The position numbers and the translations under genes were made by a program. The notes under the pieces are model-generated. The model was given only the letters and a program-made list of their open reading frames with translations. It did no database searches and was not told the DNA's origin. From positions 1,426,001-1,490,000 of the forward strand of contig NC_007513.1 of assembly GCF_000012505.1 (NCBI RefSeq): a stretch of DNA of 64,000 nt. The letters are read 5' to 3'. Source of the stretch: Synechococcus sp. CC9902. Its GTDB lineage: Bacteria; Cyanobacteriota; Cyanobacteriia; PCC-6307; Cyanobiaceae. Below are positions 14,805 to 24,115 of the stretch, piece by piece (within the stretch, counting starts at the first letter, position 1; each line of letters opens with the position of its first letter).

Positions 14805-17218
14805 TGACAGGCCCTGAAGGTGTTCACAGCTGTTATCGCCTCAGGCGTTCGGAACTGCAAGCCACCGGAGTACACCTGATTCACCACCGCTCCAGTAATC
14901 GCTAAAGCCGTATCGCTCTGGCCCATTAAACGGAAATAGCTGGCAATCCCGAAATTGATTCCAGTCCACACCTCAAGCGGATGCGTTCCATTTGGATCGA
15001 GTGGAGTTCCATCGCGTCGCAAGCCGTTAGCGACGCCAAGGGTGCCGCCCTCGAAACGCTCAAAGCAGGCGTCCCGCACCACATTCAAGGTGCTAAGGGC
15101 ATTGGCGTCACTCACCACAGATGGCAAGCCCAACAAACGCGCATAGAAATCACCACAGAGCTGATCCGCCATCACCACAGGCGTTCCGCTTTCAGCATCG
15201 ATTTCGTAGTACTCGCCATTCCAAAGCAAACGATCAAAGTTGCTCCTCGATTGTTCAAGCCACTGCCCAAAGCGGCGCTGCTCCACGGTGGTGTCGAGGC
15301 CAAGGTCGAGCTGCAGCCGTTGCGCCATCGCCAATGCCGCTTCCAACGCTGCGATCCAAAGCGCCCCGCAATAGGCGCTAACCCCTTTCAAGGGCCAATC
15401 ATCAAATGTTTGATCCGGCGCTCCGCCGTTATCCGGTAGACCGTCGTCATTGACGTCAAAACCCTTGAGGTAATCCAAGGCTCGAACCGCCGATGGCCAG
15501 CAATCCGCCAGAAAGTTCAAATCTTCACCGGTTGGCGCGAGCTGGAAGGTTCGCCACACCTGCAAAACGAAGTCACTGGCCAGATCTTTCCAGAGATTGC
15601 AATCTTGATAGGCGGTGTAGTTGGTGGCATCAAAAGGCAGCTCATTCGGAGCGCCCAGATCGTGGGGGGTCGCACCTGCGACCTTGCGATCGGCCTCAAC
15701 CCTTCCCCGGCCTTGGGTGAAGTACCAACCGATGGGGCGTTGGGTTGCGTCATGGGCCGGAATCGCACGGGAAAAACTGCGCAAGACAGCCTTATCCAGC
15801 TCGGGCCAGAGCTGAAGCAACGCCAAGGAGCCGTACAAACGAACGTCCAAGCTTTCGTACCAGGCGTAGTCAAGACACTCCAGAACCCCAAATCGGCCGT
15901 AGGGATCCTGCGCCGTCGCCGCCGTCCAGAGGCTGCCACCACTGCAGAGGTCGTAGAGCTCATTGAATAAAGCCATGCGCACAGGTTCCGGCAAAGCTTT
16001 CCGCTCCAAAACGGGTTGCTGCCAAGCCTCAATTCGCCCTCGCCAATCACTCCAATCCCTCAAGGCTTCCGCTGCGATCGCAGCTGCATTTCGGCCATCG
16101 CTGCCAAAGAAGTCGGTATAGCGACGGCGGTCCGCACAGCCGGAGGCAAAGGCTGTAATCGGCAGATCCCAACTGATCACCACTGGAATCTCGCGTGATT
16201 CCCCTGGAGCCAAGATGAATTTCACCACCATGGCGGCACTGGCCTGCTCGCCAGCGCGGCTCTCACGATCGTTATCGCTTTCCGGAATTCTTCCCTCTGC
16301 AGAAAAGGGAGTCCAGATGTCTGAGCCATCTCCGCTGGGATCCCAGCGGCTGCAGCGCAACACTTCAACGCCGGCTAGATCGTCGGGAACGGCAAGACAC
16401 CATTGGCCCTCCCCCTCCTGAATCGGCTCGGACGATCGCCCCTCCATCAGAACACCGGTAAGTCCTGACTCGCTGTGGGCACGGTTGCGTTGCCCTGCGC
16501 CACGGCCAATGGCTGGGGAATAGTTGTGTTCAGGGCTTCCGTCATCACGGAAGTGAACTTCCGCTGAAGCATCGGTATTGGTGAACCAGCCAACGGTGTT
16601 GCGCCAACTCACCATCAACGACAACTCCAACGGTTGATCGGTGGGGTTCGCAAGCTGCCAACAAAACACCGCTACCGGATAACTGCTGCGTTGGTAATCG
16701 CCCGGAAGAATCGGGCTGAACGCTTCACACAGCACCCCGGAACGAAACACCCCGTCGTAGTGGGTCCAACTCAGCGGATATCGGGCGGCATAGGTGCCTG
16801 TACAGCGTTTGTTCGTACTAGCGGGGTACCAACTCCAAGCCGGAAGCGATGCCGCAGCATCTGGACGCGACGCATCACCCTCCGGCGCAACGGCAAGGGC
16901 ATGGGCGCGCACATCATCACCCTGCTTTTCCCAAAGAGAGAACTGGCAATCGGGGAGCGTTCCAAACCAATGTTCCCCACCATCAAGGTGCCACAGATTG
17001 GTGTTGCCATCGGGGGCGCGGCCGAAGCATCCAGCACCTAATCCCCCCAGCGGCATGCCGTGGTTCGGACCATCATCGAGATTGCTCGCATAACGGACGC
17101 TGTAGGGCTGGTCCCAACCGAGGCCAAACGGTCGGCTCCAACTCGCTAATGGCGGGGTCCAAGGACTGGAACCACGGCGAAGCATCCCGCGCAAAGCGGA
17201 GAAACCCAGTCCAGTCAT
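14723..17218 (-). CDS. GH116 family glycosidase (GBA2-like beta-glucosidase/glucosylceramidase)
   Basis: 831 residues, no obvious signal peptide. The N-terminal beta-sandwich (about 30-350) has GMPLGGLGAGCFGR. The C-terminal (alpha/alpha)6 barrel carries GRFGVLECLDYAWYE, where Glu447 aligns with the GH116 nucleophile, and DDGLPDNGGAPDQTFDDW (about 591-608), which holds the acid/base Asp. Family members cleave beta-glucosides, including glucosylceramide in animals. The substrate here is unknown and could be a cyanobacterial glycolipid or polysaccharide. The 3' end overlaps the AraC gene, and sulfotransferase and small-protein genes lie upstream on the same strand. Confidence 0.9.
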   Translation of the reverse strand: MTGLGFSALRGMLRRGSSPWTPPLASWSRPFGLGWDQPYSVRYASNLDDGPNHGMPLGGLGAGCFGRAPDGNTNLWHLDGGEHWFGTLPDCQFSLWEKQGDDVRAHALAVAPEGDASRPDAAASLPAWSWYPASTNKRCTGTYAARYPLSWTHYDGVFRSGVLCEAFSPILPGDYQRSSYPVAVFCWQLANPTDQPLELSLMVSWRNTVGWFTNTDASAEVHFRDDGSPEHNYSPAIGRGAGQRNRAHSESGLTGVLMEGRSSEPIQEGEGQWCLAVPDDLAGVEVLRCSRWDPSGDGSDIWTPFSAEGRIPESDNDRESRAGEQASAAMVVKFILAPGESREIPVVISWDLPITAFASGCADRRRYTDFFGSDGRNAAAIAAEALRDWSDWRGRIEAWQQPVLERKALPEPVRMALFNELYDLCSGGSLWTAATAQDPYGRFGVLECLDYAWYESLDVRLYGSLALLQLWPELDKAVLRSFSRAIPAHDATQRPIGWYFTQGRGRVEADRKVAGATPHDLGAPNELPFDATNYTAYQDCNLWKDLASDFVLQVWRTFQLAPTGEDLNFLADCWPSAVRALDYLKGFDVNDDGLPDNGGAPDQTFDDWPLKGVSAYCGALWIAALEAALAMAQRLQLDLGLDTTVEQRRFGQWLEQSRSNFDRLLWNGEYYEIDAESGTPVVMADQLCGDFYARLLGLPSVVSDANALSTLNVVRDACFERFEGGTLGVANGLRRDGTPLDPNGTHPLEVWTGINFGIASYFRLMGQSDTALAITGAVVNQVYSGGLQFRTPEAITAVNTFRACHYLRAMAIWGLWATDTDWAEIPGASER

Positions 17219-17260
17219 GGAGCGCTTAGAGATGTCCCCAGATTGCCAGGTTTAGGAGCA

Positions 17261-17518
17261 TCAGCCAGGGGTTAAATCCTGCGGCGTGTCTTCCGCATCG
17301 ATCAGCGCATCCAGGGTGACCGCTGTCCGTACCAGAGCCTGATAGCGATGCAGAGTGCGGCGGTTTTGATCCAACCAACGGGCTGGAGCAGCTCCGCTCG
17401 ATACCTCTGGCCATTCTTCATCCATCAATGGCAACTCCTCTTCCCTTGCAATCAAGGCCAGCACCAATTCATGCAGCCGCTGTCGACGTTCAGGCTGTTG
17501 TCTTAAAGAGCTGTTCAT
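17261..17518 (-). CDS. Conserved hypothetical protein, coupled to the sulfotransferase
   Basis: 85 residues from ATG 17518, which overlaps the upstream sulfotransferase stop by one base. Mostly helical and acidic: RRQRLHELVLALIAREEELP, then EEWPEV and a helix NRRTLHRYQALVRTAVTLDA. No family recognised. Position between a sulfotransferase and a glycosidase suggests a minor role in the same glycan or lipid process, but this is only inferred from order. Confidence 0.6.
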   Translation of the reverse strand: MNSSLRQQPERRQRLHELVLALIAREEELPLMDEEWPEVSSGAAPARWLDQNRRTLHRYQALVRTAVTLDALIDAEDTPQDLTPG

Positions 17519-18600
17519 CACACCCCCAAGAGCTCCCGCAGGCGCTGTTCCGCTAGCGGCTCAAGGGCCACTGGATCAGCTCGATAGGTCGACGACTGTT
17601 CGATGCGTTGACGAATAGGAGCTTGCGCTGTGCTCCAACTTGGAAGGCCGAAAGCCTCATAAATGCTTTCCACAACTGCGAAGGGTTGTTGGATCAAATC
17701 GGCGTAGTTCACCTCGATCAATTGACCCGCCGGAATGAGCTGCCGCGACGTTTCGAACGCCTGGATCAGCTCGCGGTGGGCCGTCACGGTGTCTTCAACT
17801 TGAGTGATCTCGGTGGGCAGCGGTTGCAACCCCACAAGACCAGACATGCGTTGCTTCACCTGAACAAGAGACCGAATCGAATCAATCGGCTCCCGATTTA
17901 AAAAAATGAACCGTGCCTTCGGGAAGTGCTTCAACACCATGGGCACCCGAGCGGTATGGGCGGGGTTCTTGATCACTAGGTGCGACCGTCCAGCACCGTC
18001 ATGCAACCAGGTGAGACGCGTGATATCTAACCAATGACGTTCAAAGCGGCGGGTGGTGAGCAGAACACTCCGCCGAAAATGAATGAGGTAATCCAATGGA
18101 AATGCCACCCCCGCCATGTTGGTGTCGAGGGTGAGCTTGGCGATGCAGAGCTCATCTTCCTGTGAATCCTCCGGCCCCCAAGCCACCGCATCGATGGGTC
18201 GACGCGCCGACATCAACCGGGCCAATAAAAGGACGATCAGCGAACGCAATAGAACAGCAACCTGGGGAGCCACCATCAGGGAATTACGAACCGTGGCAGC
18301 GGCTGGATCACTGGCGAGCAGCTGATGCAGGTAAGTCGTTCCACTCCGCCAATGACCGATCACCACGATGGGGTCGGGCGGAAGTTGGCGCGCCCTCAGC
18401 TGACGACGAATCAGCAGAGATTGGACCCAGGCCAATGGTTCCACCAGCAGGCCGCTCAACGTGATCACCACAGCTGATGACCAACGAGCAAGGAAGGGGC
18501 GACCAACAAACAATCCACGCCAAAGCACCCAGGGCCGAATAAAACCGGCAATCACCAAGAGATCTGAACGTGGGGGACGATGACCCACCAGCAATGCCAT
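17518..18600 (-). CDS. Sulfotransferase family protein
   Basis: 360 residues from ATG 18600; a GTG at 18609 is possible. The PAPS 5'-phosphosulfate loop is visible as GHWRSGTTYLHQLL (about 82-95) and the 3'-phosphate site as ARFIFLNREPIDSIRS. The first ~60 residues are hydrophobic and may anchor it to a membrane. It would move sulfate from PAPS to a carbohydrate, lipid or other hydroxyl acceptor. Downstream are a coupled small gene and the GH116 glycosidase, which hints at surface glycan or glycolipid processing. Divergent from cobL with a 21-nt gap. Confidence 0.85.
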   Translation of the reverse strand: MALLVGHRPPRSDLLVIAGFIRPWVLWRGLFVGRPFLARWSSAVVITLSGLLVEPLAWVQSLLIRRQLRARQLPPDPIVVIGHWRSGTTYLHQLLASDPAAATVRNSLMVAPQVAVLLRSLIVLLLARLMSARRPIDAVAWGPEDSQEDELCIAKLTLDTNMAGVAFPLDYLIHFRRSVLLTTRRFERHWLDITRLTWLHDGAGRSHLVIKNPAHTARVPMVLKHFPKARFIFLNREPIDSIRSLVQVKQRMSGLVGLQPLPTEITQVEDTVTAHRELIQAFETSRQLIPAGQLIEVNYADLIQQPFAVVESIYEAFGLPSWSTAQAPIRQRIEQSSTYRADPVALEPLAEQRLRELLGV

Positions 18601-18621
18601 ACCTCCCACCAGAATGCCTGG

Positions 18622-19887
18622 ATGATCGATGTGATCGGAACCGATGCCGGGGCACCAGCCTCCTTAGCAACGGCTCAACAACAACTGATCCGTGAGGCGC
18701 ACTGGATTGCGGCACCGCGCCGACTTCAGCCGGCACTCAACGCTTGGCTCAATCAGCCCACACCCTTGATCGACAGCGACGATCCCCGCCTCTTGGTGGA
18801 CGCGCTCCAAGACGTGGACGCGACAGTTCCGGGGGTGGTGCTGGCAAGCGGCGATCCCCTCTGGTTTGGCATCGGCCGCATGCTGGGGGATCGGCTCGGC
18901 ACTGCGCGTCTGCGCTTTCACCCAGCCCCCACCTCGCTGCAGCTGGCCTTTGCCCGCATTGGCCGCCCCTGGCAAGACGCCACCTGGGTGAGCCTCCACG
19001 GTCGAGACCCCAACGTCCTGAGCCAGGCCCTCCAGAAGCGTCCCGCGGCGCTTGCTGTTCTCACCGATCCAAATCAAGGCGGCGCCAACAGCGTGCGGCG
19101 GATGCTCGCCAGTAGTGGTCTTGAAGCCAGCTACGACCTTTGGCTATGCGAAAACCTCGGTCACCCGGAAGAACGCATTCAGCAGATCGCACCGGATGAC
19201 AATCTCCCCCTCAATCTGCATCGGCTTTTGATTGCGGTGCTGATCGCCAAGGAACCAGCGCCACAAGATCCAAAGACCTATCCCCTCTTTGGCCTCGATG
19301 ATGGGGCGTACCTGCAGCACAGCGACCACCCAGGTCTGATGACCAAACGGGAAATTCGCATCCAACTGCTGGCCGATCTCAATCCACCGGAGCAAGGAGT
19401 GCTTTGGGATTTGGGTGCCGGCACAGGAAGCGTTGGGCTCGAAGCGTTGCGATTGCAGCCGCAACTGCAACTCATGGCGGTCGAACAACGGGCTGGAGGC
19501 GCCGCACTGATCAAGGCCAATGCCGAACGGTTGGGGGTACGCCCAGCAGCGGTGCTCGAAGCCAATGCCATCGATCTTTTACGGGGGGAGCTCCCGGTTG
19601 AGATCCCGCAGGATCTCCAGAAACCCAACCGTGTGCTGGTGGGAGGCGGCGGACGCCAACGCAACACATTGCTGCAACTCGTCTTGGAACGCATGGAGCC
19701 AACGGGCATCGTGGTGGTGCCTCTTGCCACCATGGAGAGCCTCAGTGGTGTGCGGCGGATACTCGAGGACGCCAACATGACGATCCGCATTAACCAACTC
19801 CAGGCCTGGCGCGGCCAACCCCTTAGCGATGGCACGCGGCTTGTGCCCATGAATCCAATCCTAACCGTAAGCGGCACGAAATCGTGA
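18622..19887 (+). CDS. cobL: Precorrin-6Y C5,15-methyltransferase (decarboxylating) CobL
   Basis: 421 residues in two modules. The N-terminal CbiE-like tetrapyrrole methylase half has MIDVIGTDAG and VVLASGDPLWFGIGRM. The C-terminal CbiT-like half has a SAM-binding motif WDLGAGTGSVGLEAL followed by AVEQRAGG. CobL methylates C5 and C15 and removes the acetate side-chain carboxyl in corrin ring synthesis. ATG 18622 is preferred to an upstream start at 18580 because the methylase fold begins at MIDVIG. No other cob genes are adjacent. Confidence 0.92.
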   Translation: MIDVIGTDAGAPASLATAQQQLIREAHWIAAPRRLQPALNAWLNQPTPLIDSDDPRLLVDALQDVDATVPGVVLASGDPLWFGIGRMLGDRLGTARLRFHPAPTSLQLAFARIGRPWQDATWVSLHGRDPNVLSQALQKRPAALAVLTDPNQGGANSVRRMLASSGLEASYDLWLCENLGHPEERIQQIAPDDNLPLNLHRLLIAVLIAKEPAPQDPKTYPLFGLDDGAYLQHSDHPGLMTKREIRIQLLADLNPPEQGVLWDLGAGTGSVGLEALRLQPQLQLMAVEQRAGGAALIKANAERLGVRPAAVLEANAIDLLRGELPVEIPQDLQKPNRVLVGGGGRQRNTLLQLVLERMEPTGIVVVPLATMESLSGVRRILEDANMTIRINQLQAWRGQPLSDGTRLVPMNPILTVSGTKS

Positions 19888-19906
19888 CTATATCAACACT
19901 ACTTAG

Positions 19907-20320
19907 TTACGGAATCGTTCCAATTTGCACAATATCGCCCGTTTCGATGCCAAGGCGTTCTGCTTCGCCAGCCGCCAGTTCCACCACCCCGTCTGCCAAC
20001 TGACGCGGGCCATAGCTGGGGCAAGGCAACTCTGGGCACACGGGCACTCTTGACTGAATCGACACCACGGTGTCCTCCCGCACAAAAATCATGTCCAGCG
20101 GCGCCAGGGTATGAAGCATCCAGAAACGCAGTGGCCGCGGGGTGTTAAACGGAAACCACATGCCGCGCAGGGGAGGCAATGGCGGACGTTGCATCAGGCC
20201 AAGCCTCTGTTGCTCAGAGGTCTGGGCCACCTCCAAGGCAATGCAGAGCTGCGGCTCGATGCACCATTGCGCCGTTAATGGCAGCTGTTGGGGCAACGGA
20301 AGGGCGGGTGGGGCATCCAT
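19907..20320 (-). CDS. DUF192 family protein
   Basis: 137 residues from ATG 20320. DUF192 features: QRLGLMQRPPLPPLRGMWFPF, RFWMLHTLAPLDMIFV and a C-terminal ELAAGEAERLGIETGDIV stretch. Many DUF192 proteins have a signal peptide, but this one does not show a clear one. Function of the family is unknown. It begins 6 nt after the response-regulator stop and closes the nadK operon on the minus strand. Confidence 0.85.
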   Translation of the reverse strand: MDAPPALPLPQQLPLTAQWCIEPQLCIALEVAQTSEQQRLGLMQRPPLPPLRGMWFPFNTPRPLRFWMLHTLAPLDMIFVREDTVVSIQSRVPVCPELPCPSYGPRQLADGVVELAAGEAERLGIETGDIVQIGTIP

Positions 20321-20326
20321 CGCCAA

Positions 20327-21010
20327 TCAACCCTCCGCAGCAGAAGGGCCGAGACAGTAACCACGGCCCCGGACGGTGTGAAGAAGCCTGCCTTCACCCT
20401 CAGCCTCAAGTTTTTGGCGCAAGTACCGCACATACACCTCCACAACATTGCCGCTGCTGGCCCGCTCGTCTTGCCAGACCTGCTGCAGCAACTGATCACG
20501 GCTCAAAACACGTCCCTGATGTTGCAGCAGGGTGAGCAACAACATGAACTCCCGTGTTGTGAGGTCGAGGGCTCGACCTCCGCGCCAAACCTCCCGCGTT
20601 GATGGATCCAAGCAAAGGTCGTCGTTCTTCAATTGCAGTAGCGAAGGTCGGCTTGGTTGCCGTTGCGAGAGGGTGCAATGCAACCGCAGCCGCATCAATA
20701 GATCGCTTGGGGCACTCCCAGACAACCAAAAATCATCCGCACCGGTTTGCAGGAATTCAGCTCGAGCATCCACGCTGTCGACCACCAGATCGAGCAAAAG
20801 CGGCAAGCCGGCACAACGATGACGCAGCAATGGAATGGCGTGGCGTTGCTCCGCAGCAAGAACAGCAGCCACCGGCCCTTGGTTCTTCAGCCCAGCCCAG
20901 TCCGTTAACTCCAAGTTCGTCAAGTCGACGGTGCTGTAACCCGAAGCCAACAGACGGGGAGCGAGTGCAACAGCACTACCCCCCACCAGAAGCAGCAAAG
21001 CCTCCGTCAT
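20327..21010 (-). CDS. OmpR-type winged-helix regulator with degenerate receiver domain
   Basis: 227 residues; ATG 21010 overlaps the nadK stop by 4 nt (ATGA). The C-terminal winged helix is standard: [21 protein letters not shown] and [14 protein letters not shown], ending [11 protein letters not shown]. The N-terminal ~115 residues have receiver-like order ([25 protein letters not shown]) but lack the acidic pair after strand 1 ([10 protein letters not shown]), the phosphoacceptor Asp and the conserved Lys (SG where KP is usual). It is thus probably not controlled by phosphorylation. Confidence 0.88.
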   Translation of the reverse strand: MTEALLLLVGGSAVALAPRLLASGYSTVDLTNLELTDWAGLKNQGPVAAVLAAEQRHAIPLLRHRCAGLPLLLDLVVDSVDARAEFLQTGADDFWLSGSAPSDLLMRLRLHCTLSQRQPSRPSLLQLKNDDLCLDPSTREVWRGGRALDLTTREFMLLLTLLQHQGRVLSRDQLLQQVWQDERASSGNVVEVYVRYLRQKLEAEGEGRLLHTVRGRGYCLGPSAAEG

Positions 21011-21915
21011 TCCTTGTCGGGCTTGGCGATGTGGGGCAATCCCCAACCGAGCTTGTTGCGCAACACCTGGAAAAATTCGTGGTCCACAAGCCGGACGAAA
21101 CGCACGGGGTGGTCACTGCGACGAATCAACACACGATCCTCCGGCCACACGTAACAGCCAGCAGTTCCATCCACCACCATGATCAGCCGTTCTGGGGTGG
21201 CCGGGAACACGGTGACCGGTTCACGGTCGCTGAAGACGAGGGCCCGGGACGCCAAGGAGTGGGGGGCAATCGGCGTGAGCTGCAGCACTGGACAATCGGG
21301 TGTAATCACTGGTCCACCCGCGCTAAGGGCGTAAGCAGTGGAACCGGTGGGCGTCGCAAGGATGATCCCGTCAGCGGCGATATCAACGGGGGCATGGCGG
21401 CCGATCGCAATCTCGAAGTGACACATGCTGGTGAGCGGCTCTCGGTGGAGTGCCATCTCGTTAAGCGAAAGCGCTTCCCAGCGACGCTGCTCACCCCGCA
21501 TCACACTCACCACAAGATTGCTGCGCTCTTCAATCGTCCACTGCTCGGTAAGCACCACCTCCAGGGCTCGATCCAAATCCCCCAGATAGGCCTCTGCCAA
21601 AAAGCCGAGATGACCCGTATTAATCGTGAGAATTGGTACACCCACCGGCGCCGTCTGACGGGCAGCCGACAAGACCGTTCCATCCCCTCCCAGCACGATG
21701 GCCAGGGCCATCGATGCATCAAATCCCTCTGGGACGCAGGCGCCGTAGCCCAGCATCCGCAAGTGTTGATCAGGGTTGGCAAAACCGACCATCCCACCGG
21801 CACTGCTGGCACGGACCACCTCCTGACCAGCGGCTTCTAAGCGTTGCTGAATTGTGTCAGCCGTTTGTTCCGCCAACGGCTTGCCATCGTTCACGATCAG
21901 TCCAATTCGGGGCAC
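21007..21915 (-). CDS. nadK: NAD kinase
   Basis: 302 residues. GGDGT at 76-80 is the catalytic loop that holds the nucleotide, and NEMAL and the [16 protein letters not shown] segment are the other NAD-kinase signatures. It phosphorylates NAD to NADP, which photosynthesis and carbon fixation need. Cyanobacteria often carry two NAD kinases, and I cannot tell which type this is without alignment. First gene of a three-gene minus-strand operon with the degenerate regulator and the DUF192 gene. Confidence 0.95.
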   Translation of the reverse strand: MPRIGLIVNDGKPLAEQTADTIQQRLEAAGQEVVRASSAGGMVGFANPDQHLRMLGYGACVPEGFDASMALAIVLGGDGTVLSAARQTAPVGVPILTINTGHLGFLAEAYLGDLDRALEVVLTEQWTIEERSNLVVSVMRGEQRRWEALSLNEMALHREPLTSMCHFEIAIGRHAPVDIAADGIILATPTGSTAYALSAGGPVITPDCPVLQLTPIAPHSLASRALVFSDREPVTVFPATPERLIMVVDGTAGCYVWPEDRVLIRRSDHPVRFVRLVDHEFFQVLRNKLGWGLPHIAKPDKE

Positions 21916-22046
21916 TGATCGAACAAGAAAAACAACACCCTTACTTTAAGGGGGATTGACATGAGCCCATTCGTACAGGAAGCCAATCGAGGGGATGGCA
22001 GATCGGCTGCCCCCCCTTAGCAAGGTGACAACACCACTCCGATTCA

Positions 22047-24068
22047 ATGAACCAGTTCAAAACATTGAATCGTGGACTGCTGATCGCAGGTCTGGGCATC
22101 AGCCTTGCTGGATTCGGGGGCGAGCAAAGGGCAGAAGCCAGCATTCGCAACAAAGTGCGCGGCACGGTCTCGGTGATGGGCAAGCCTGTTGCAGACGCCT
22201 CCGTCACCCTCTGGACAACAAGGGGCGGGCAGAAGCCTCAACAAGTCAAGGCGATTCGTTCCAAAAAAGACGGAAGCTTTGCGGTATCCGTCAAACCAAA
22301 AGACGGAACCATTCACTACCTCATCGCCTCTGGCGGGACAGTCAACAAGTCAAATGTTGATCGCCTCAGCATGCTCACTGTTCTTGACGAAACAGTGAAT
22401 GGAGAAGTAGCGATTAATGAACGAACAACCGTGGGCTCCGTCTGGCCTAATGCTCAGCAATTAAAGGGCAATCAACTCATTGGCAGCAAGAATGCTTTAG
22501 CGATTGGATCTGGACACGTCAGACATTTAGTTGATCAGAGCACAGGGCAATTCGGAAAAACTTTGCTCAATGGATTCAATTTACTGAGCTCAGAAACCGC
22601 TGCCCGCGTCAACGTTCTTTCCAACCTATTAGCACTTTGTGGAAACGCAAATCAAGAAAAGGGCTGCACACAACTTCTCGAACTAACAGGAACCGAGAAC
22701 AGCCTTGATGCGATGACAAGCATTGCAAAATTACCGTGGAAAAATACAGAAAGATTATACAAATTATTCGACAAAAATTATCCACTGAACAACAACAATG
22801 AAAGAAGAGCGATCGCATCACTTCCATACCTGCTGTTTCAACCAGAAAGTTTTTCCTTGTCAATCAGGTTTCAAGGTGGTGGTGCGTTAGCCCTTGGGAA
22901 ATTGGGCTTTGACCAAAAGGGACACCTGTGGAGCGGTGCCAACTGGATGCCCGGATCGCAATCAGGTGTGGTCAACAGCATTGGTGGTGGCATGACGCAC
23001 TTCGACCAAACAGGTACAGCGCAATCACCGCCAATCACCGGTTACAACGGGCAGGGCCTCGATGGCGTTGGCTGGGGAACGGGCATTTCAGAAAAATATG
23101 CATGGGTGGGCACGTTCAACAACAAAGTTGGCGTGTTTGACCTCAAAGATGGACGAGCTCTTGGGCCAGCGACGATTGATCAAGAGGTTGGTCAGCTCCA
23201 AGGGATTGGAACATCTAAAAATGGTGATGTCTGGATCGCAGACAACACCAGTAATTACATGATTCAGTTTCCCGACGGTGATTTCACAAAAGGGAAACGA
23301 CTCTCATTCGAAGGGCTTCAAGCCCCATTTGGTGTTGCGGTCGATAATCAAAATCGGGTTTGGGTGACGAGCAGCTTCAACAACAAGCTCACAGTGATTG
23401 AAGGTGATTCACCTGATCAATACAAAACAGTCACAGTGGCACTTGGAGCCCGTGGCCTTGCGATTGATTCCAAGGGCAACGCCTGGTTATCGCAACAATC
23501 CAATTCACCCACAGGTGCACTTCCTGCCGGTGCCGTCATGCCACCTGGAACACCAAACCCACCTCAACAGCCCAAGACAATTATGGAAGAGTTCGAGGCT
23601 GGTGCTGCCTTTGCTGCAGTCAATCCTGGGCTTAAAACCCTAGGAAATCTTGCCTTAATTTCTCCTGATCTGGAGATTATCAAAAATGGAATCGCTGGCG
23701 ATGTCGCCTTCGTGCCGTGGGGTGTGACGATTGACGGAAACGACAATGTTTGGGTTGGCAACCTTTACGGCCAAAGTCTGATCCACATCTGTGGAACGGA
23801 CCCATCCACGTGTCCTGAGGGAAAAACAACCGGCGACGTAATTCATAATTATCAAAGCGGAGTCATCCAAGTCACAACAGATGTTGTTGTTGATGATGCT
23901 GGCAACATCTGGAGCGCCAACAACTGGTACGACGCTGATGTCGTGATTAATAAGAACTACAATCCCCGCACATCAACCTTCCCAGGAGGGCAAGGCCTGG
24001 TGGTGACATATGGCGTAGCATCACCTGTACAAAATCCTCTTATGGGTGCAGTTCGAAAGGCACTTTAA
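22047..24068 (+). CDS. Secreted protein with NHL/Vgb-like beta-propeller
   Basis: 673 residues with a signal peptide (FKTLNRGLLIAGLGISLAGF, cut after an Ala-rich stretch near residue 31). Next comes a carboxypeptidase-regulatory-like Ig domain (GTVSVMGKPVADASVTLW), then a Cys-containing helical region, then repeated blades with the NxxWVxxxxxNKL pattern (QNRVWVTSSFNNKLTV, NDNVWVGNLYGQSL, GNIWSANNWYDADV), typical of NHL or SMP-30-like propellers. Base use is AT-richer than its neighbours. The next gene is an outer-membrane barrel 47 nt downstream, suggesting a shared cell-surface role. Confidence 0.75.
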   Translation: MNQFKTLNRGLLIAGLGISLAGFGGEQRAEASIRNKVRGTVSVMGKPVADASVTLWTTRGGQKPQQVKAIRSKKDGSFAVSVKPKDGTIHYLIASGGTVNKSNVDRLSMLTVLDETVNGEVAINERTTVGSVWPNAQQLKGNQLIGSKNALAIGSGHVRHLVDQSTGQFGKTLLNGFNLLSSETAARVNVLSNLLALCGNANQEKGCTQLLELTGTENSLDAMTSIAKLPWKNTERLYKLFDKNYPLNNNNERRAIASLPYLLFQPESFSLSIRFQGGGALALGKLGFDQKGHLWSGANWMPGSQSGVVNSIGGGMTHFDQTGTAQSPPITGYNGQGLDGVGWGTGISEKYAWVGTFNNKVGVFDLKDGRALGPATIDQEVGQLQGIGTSKNGDVWIADNTSNYMIQFPDGDFTKGKRLSFEGLQAPFGVAVDNQNRVWVTSSFNNKLTVIEGDSPDQYKTVTVALGARGLAIDSKGNAWLSQQSNSPTGALPAGAVMPPGTPNPPQQPKTIMEEFEAGAAFAAVNPGLKTLGNLALISPDLEIIKNGIAGDVAFVPWGVTIDGNDNVWVGNLYGQSLIHICGTDPSTCPEGKTTGDVIHNYQSGVIQVTTDVVVDDAGNIWSANNWYDADVVINKNYNPRTSTFPGGQGLVVTYGVASPVQNPLMGAVRKAL

Positions 24069-24115
24069 TGGCTCATTTTTGAAGATCAACGTATCAAAAA
24101 TCCGCAATAAATTAC

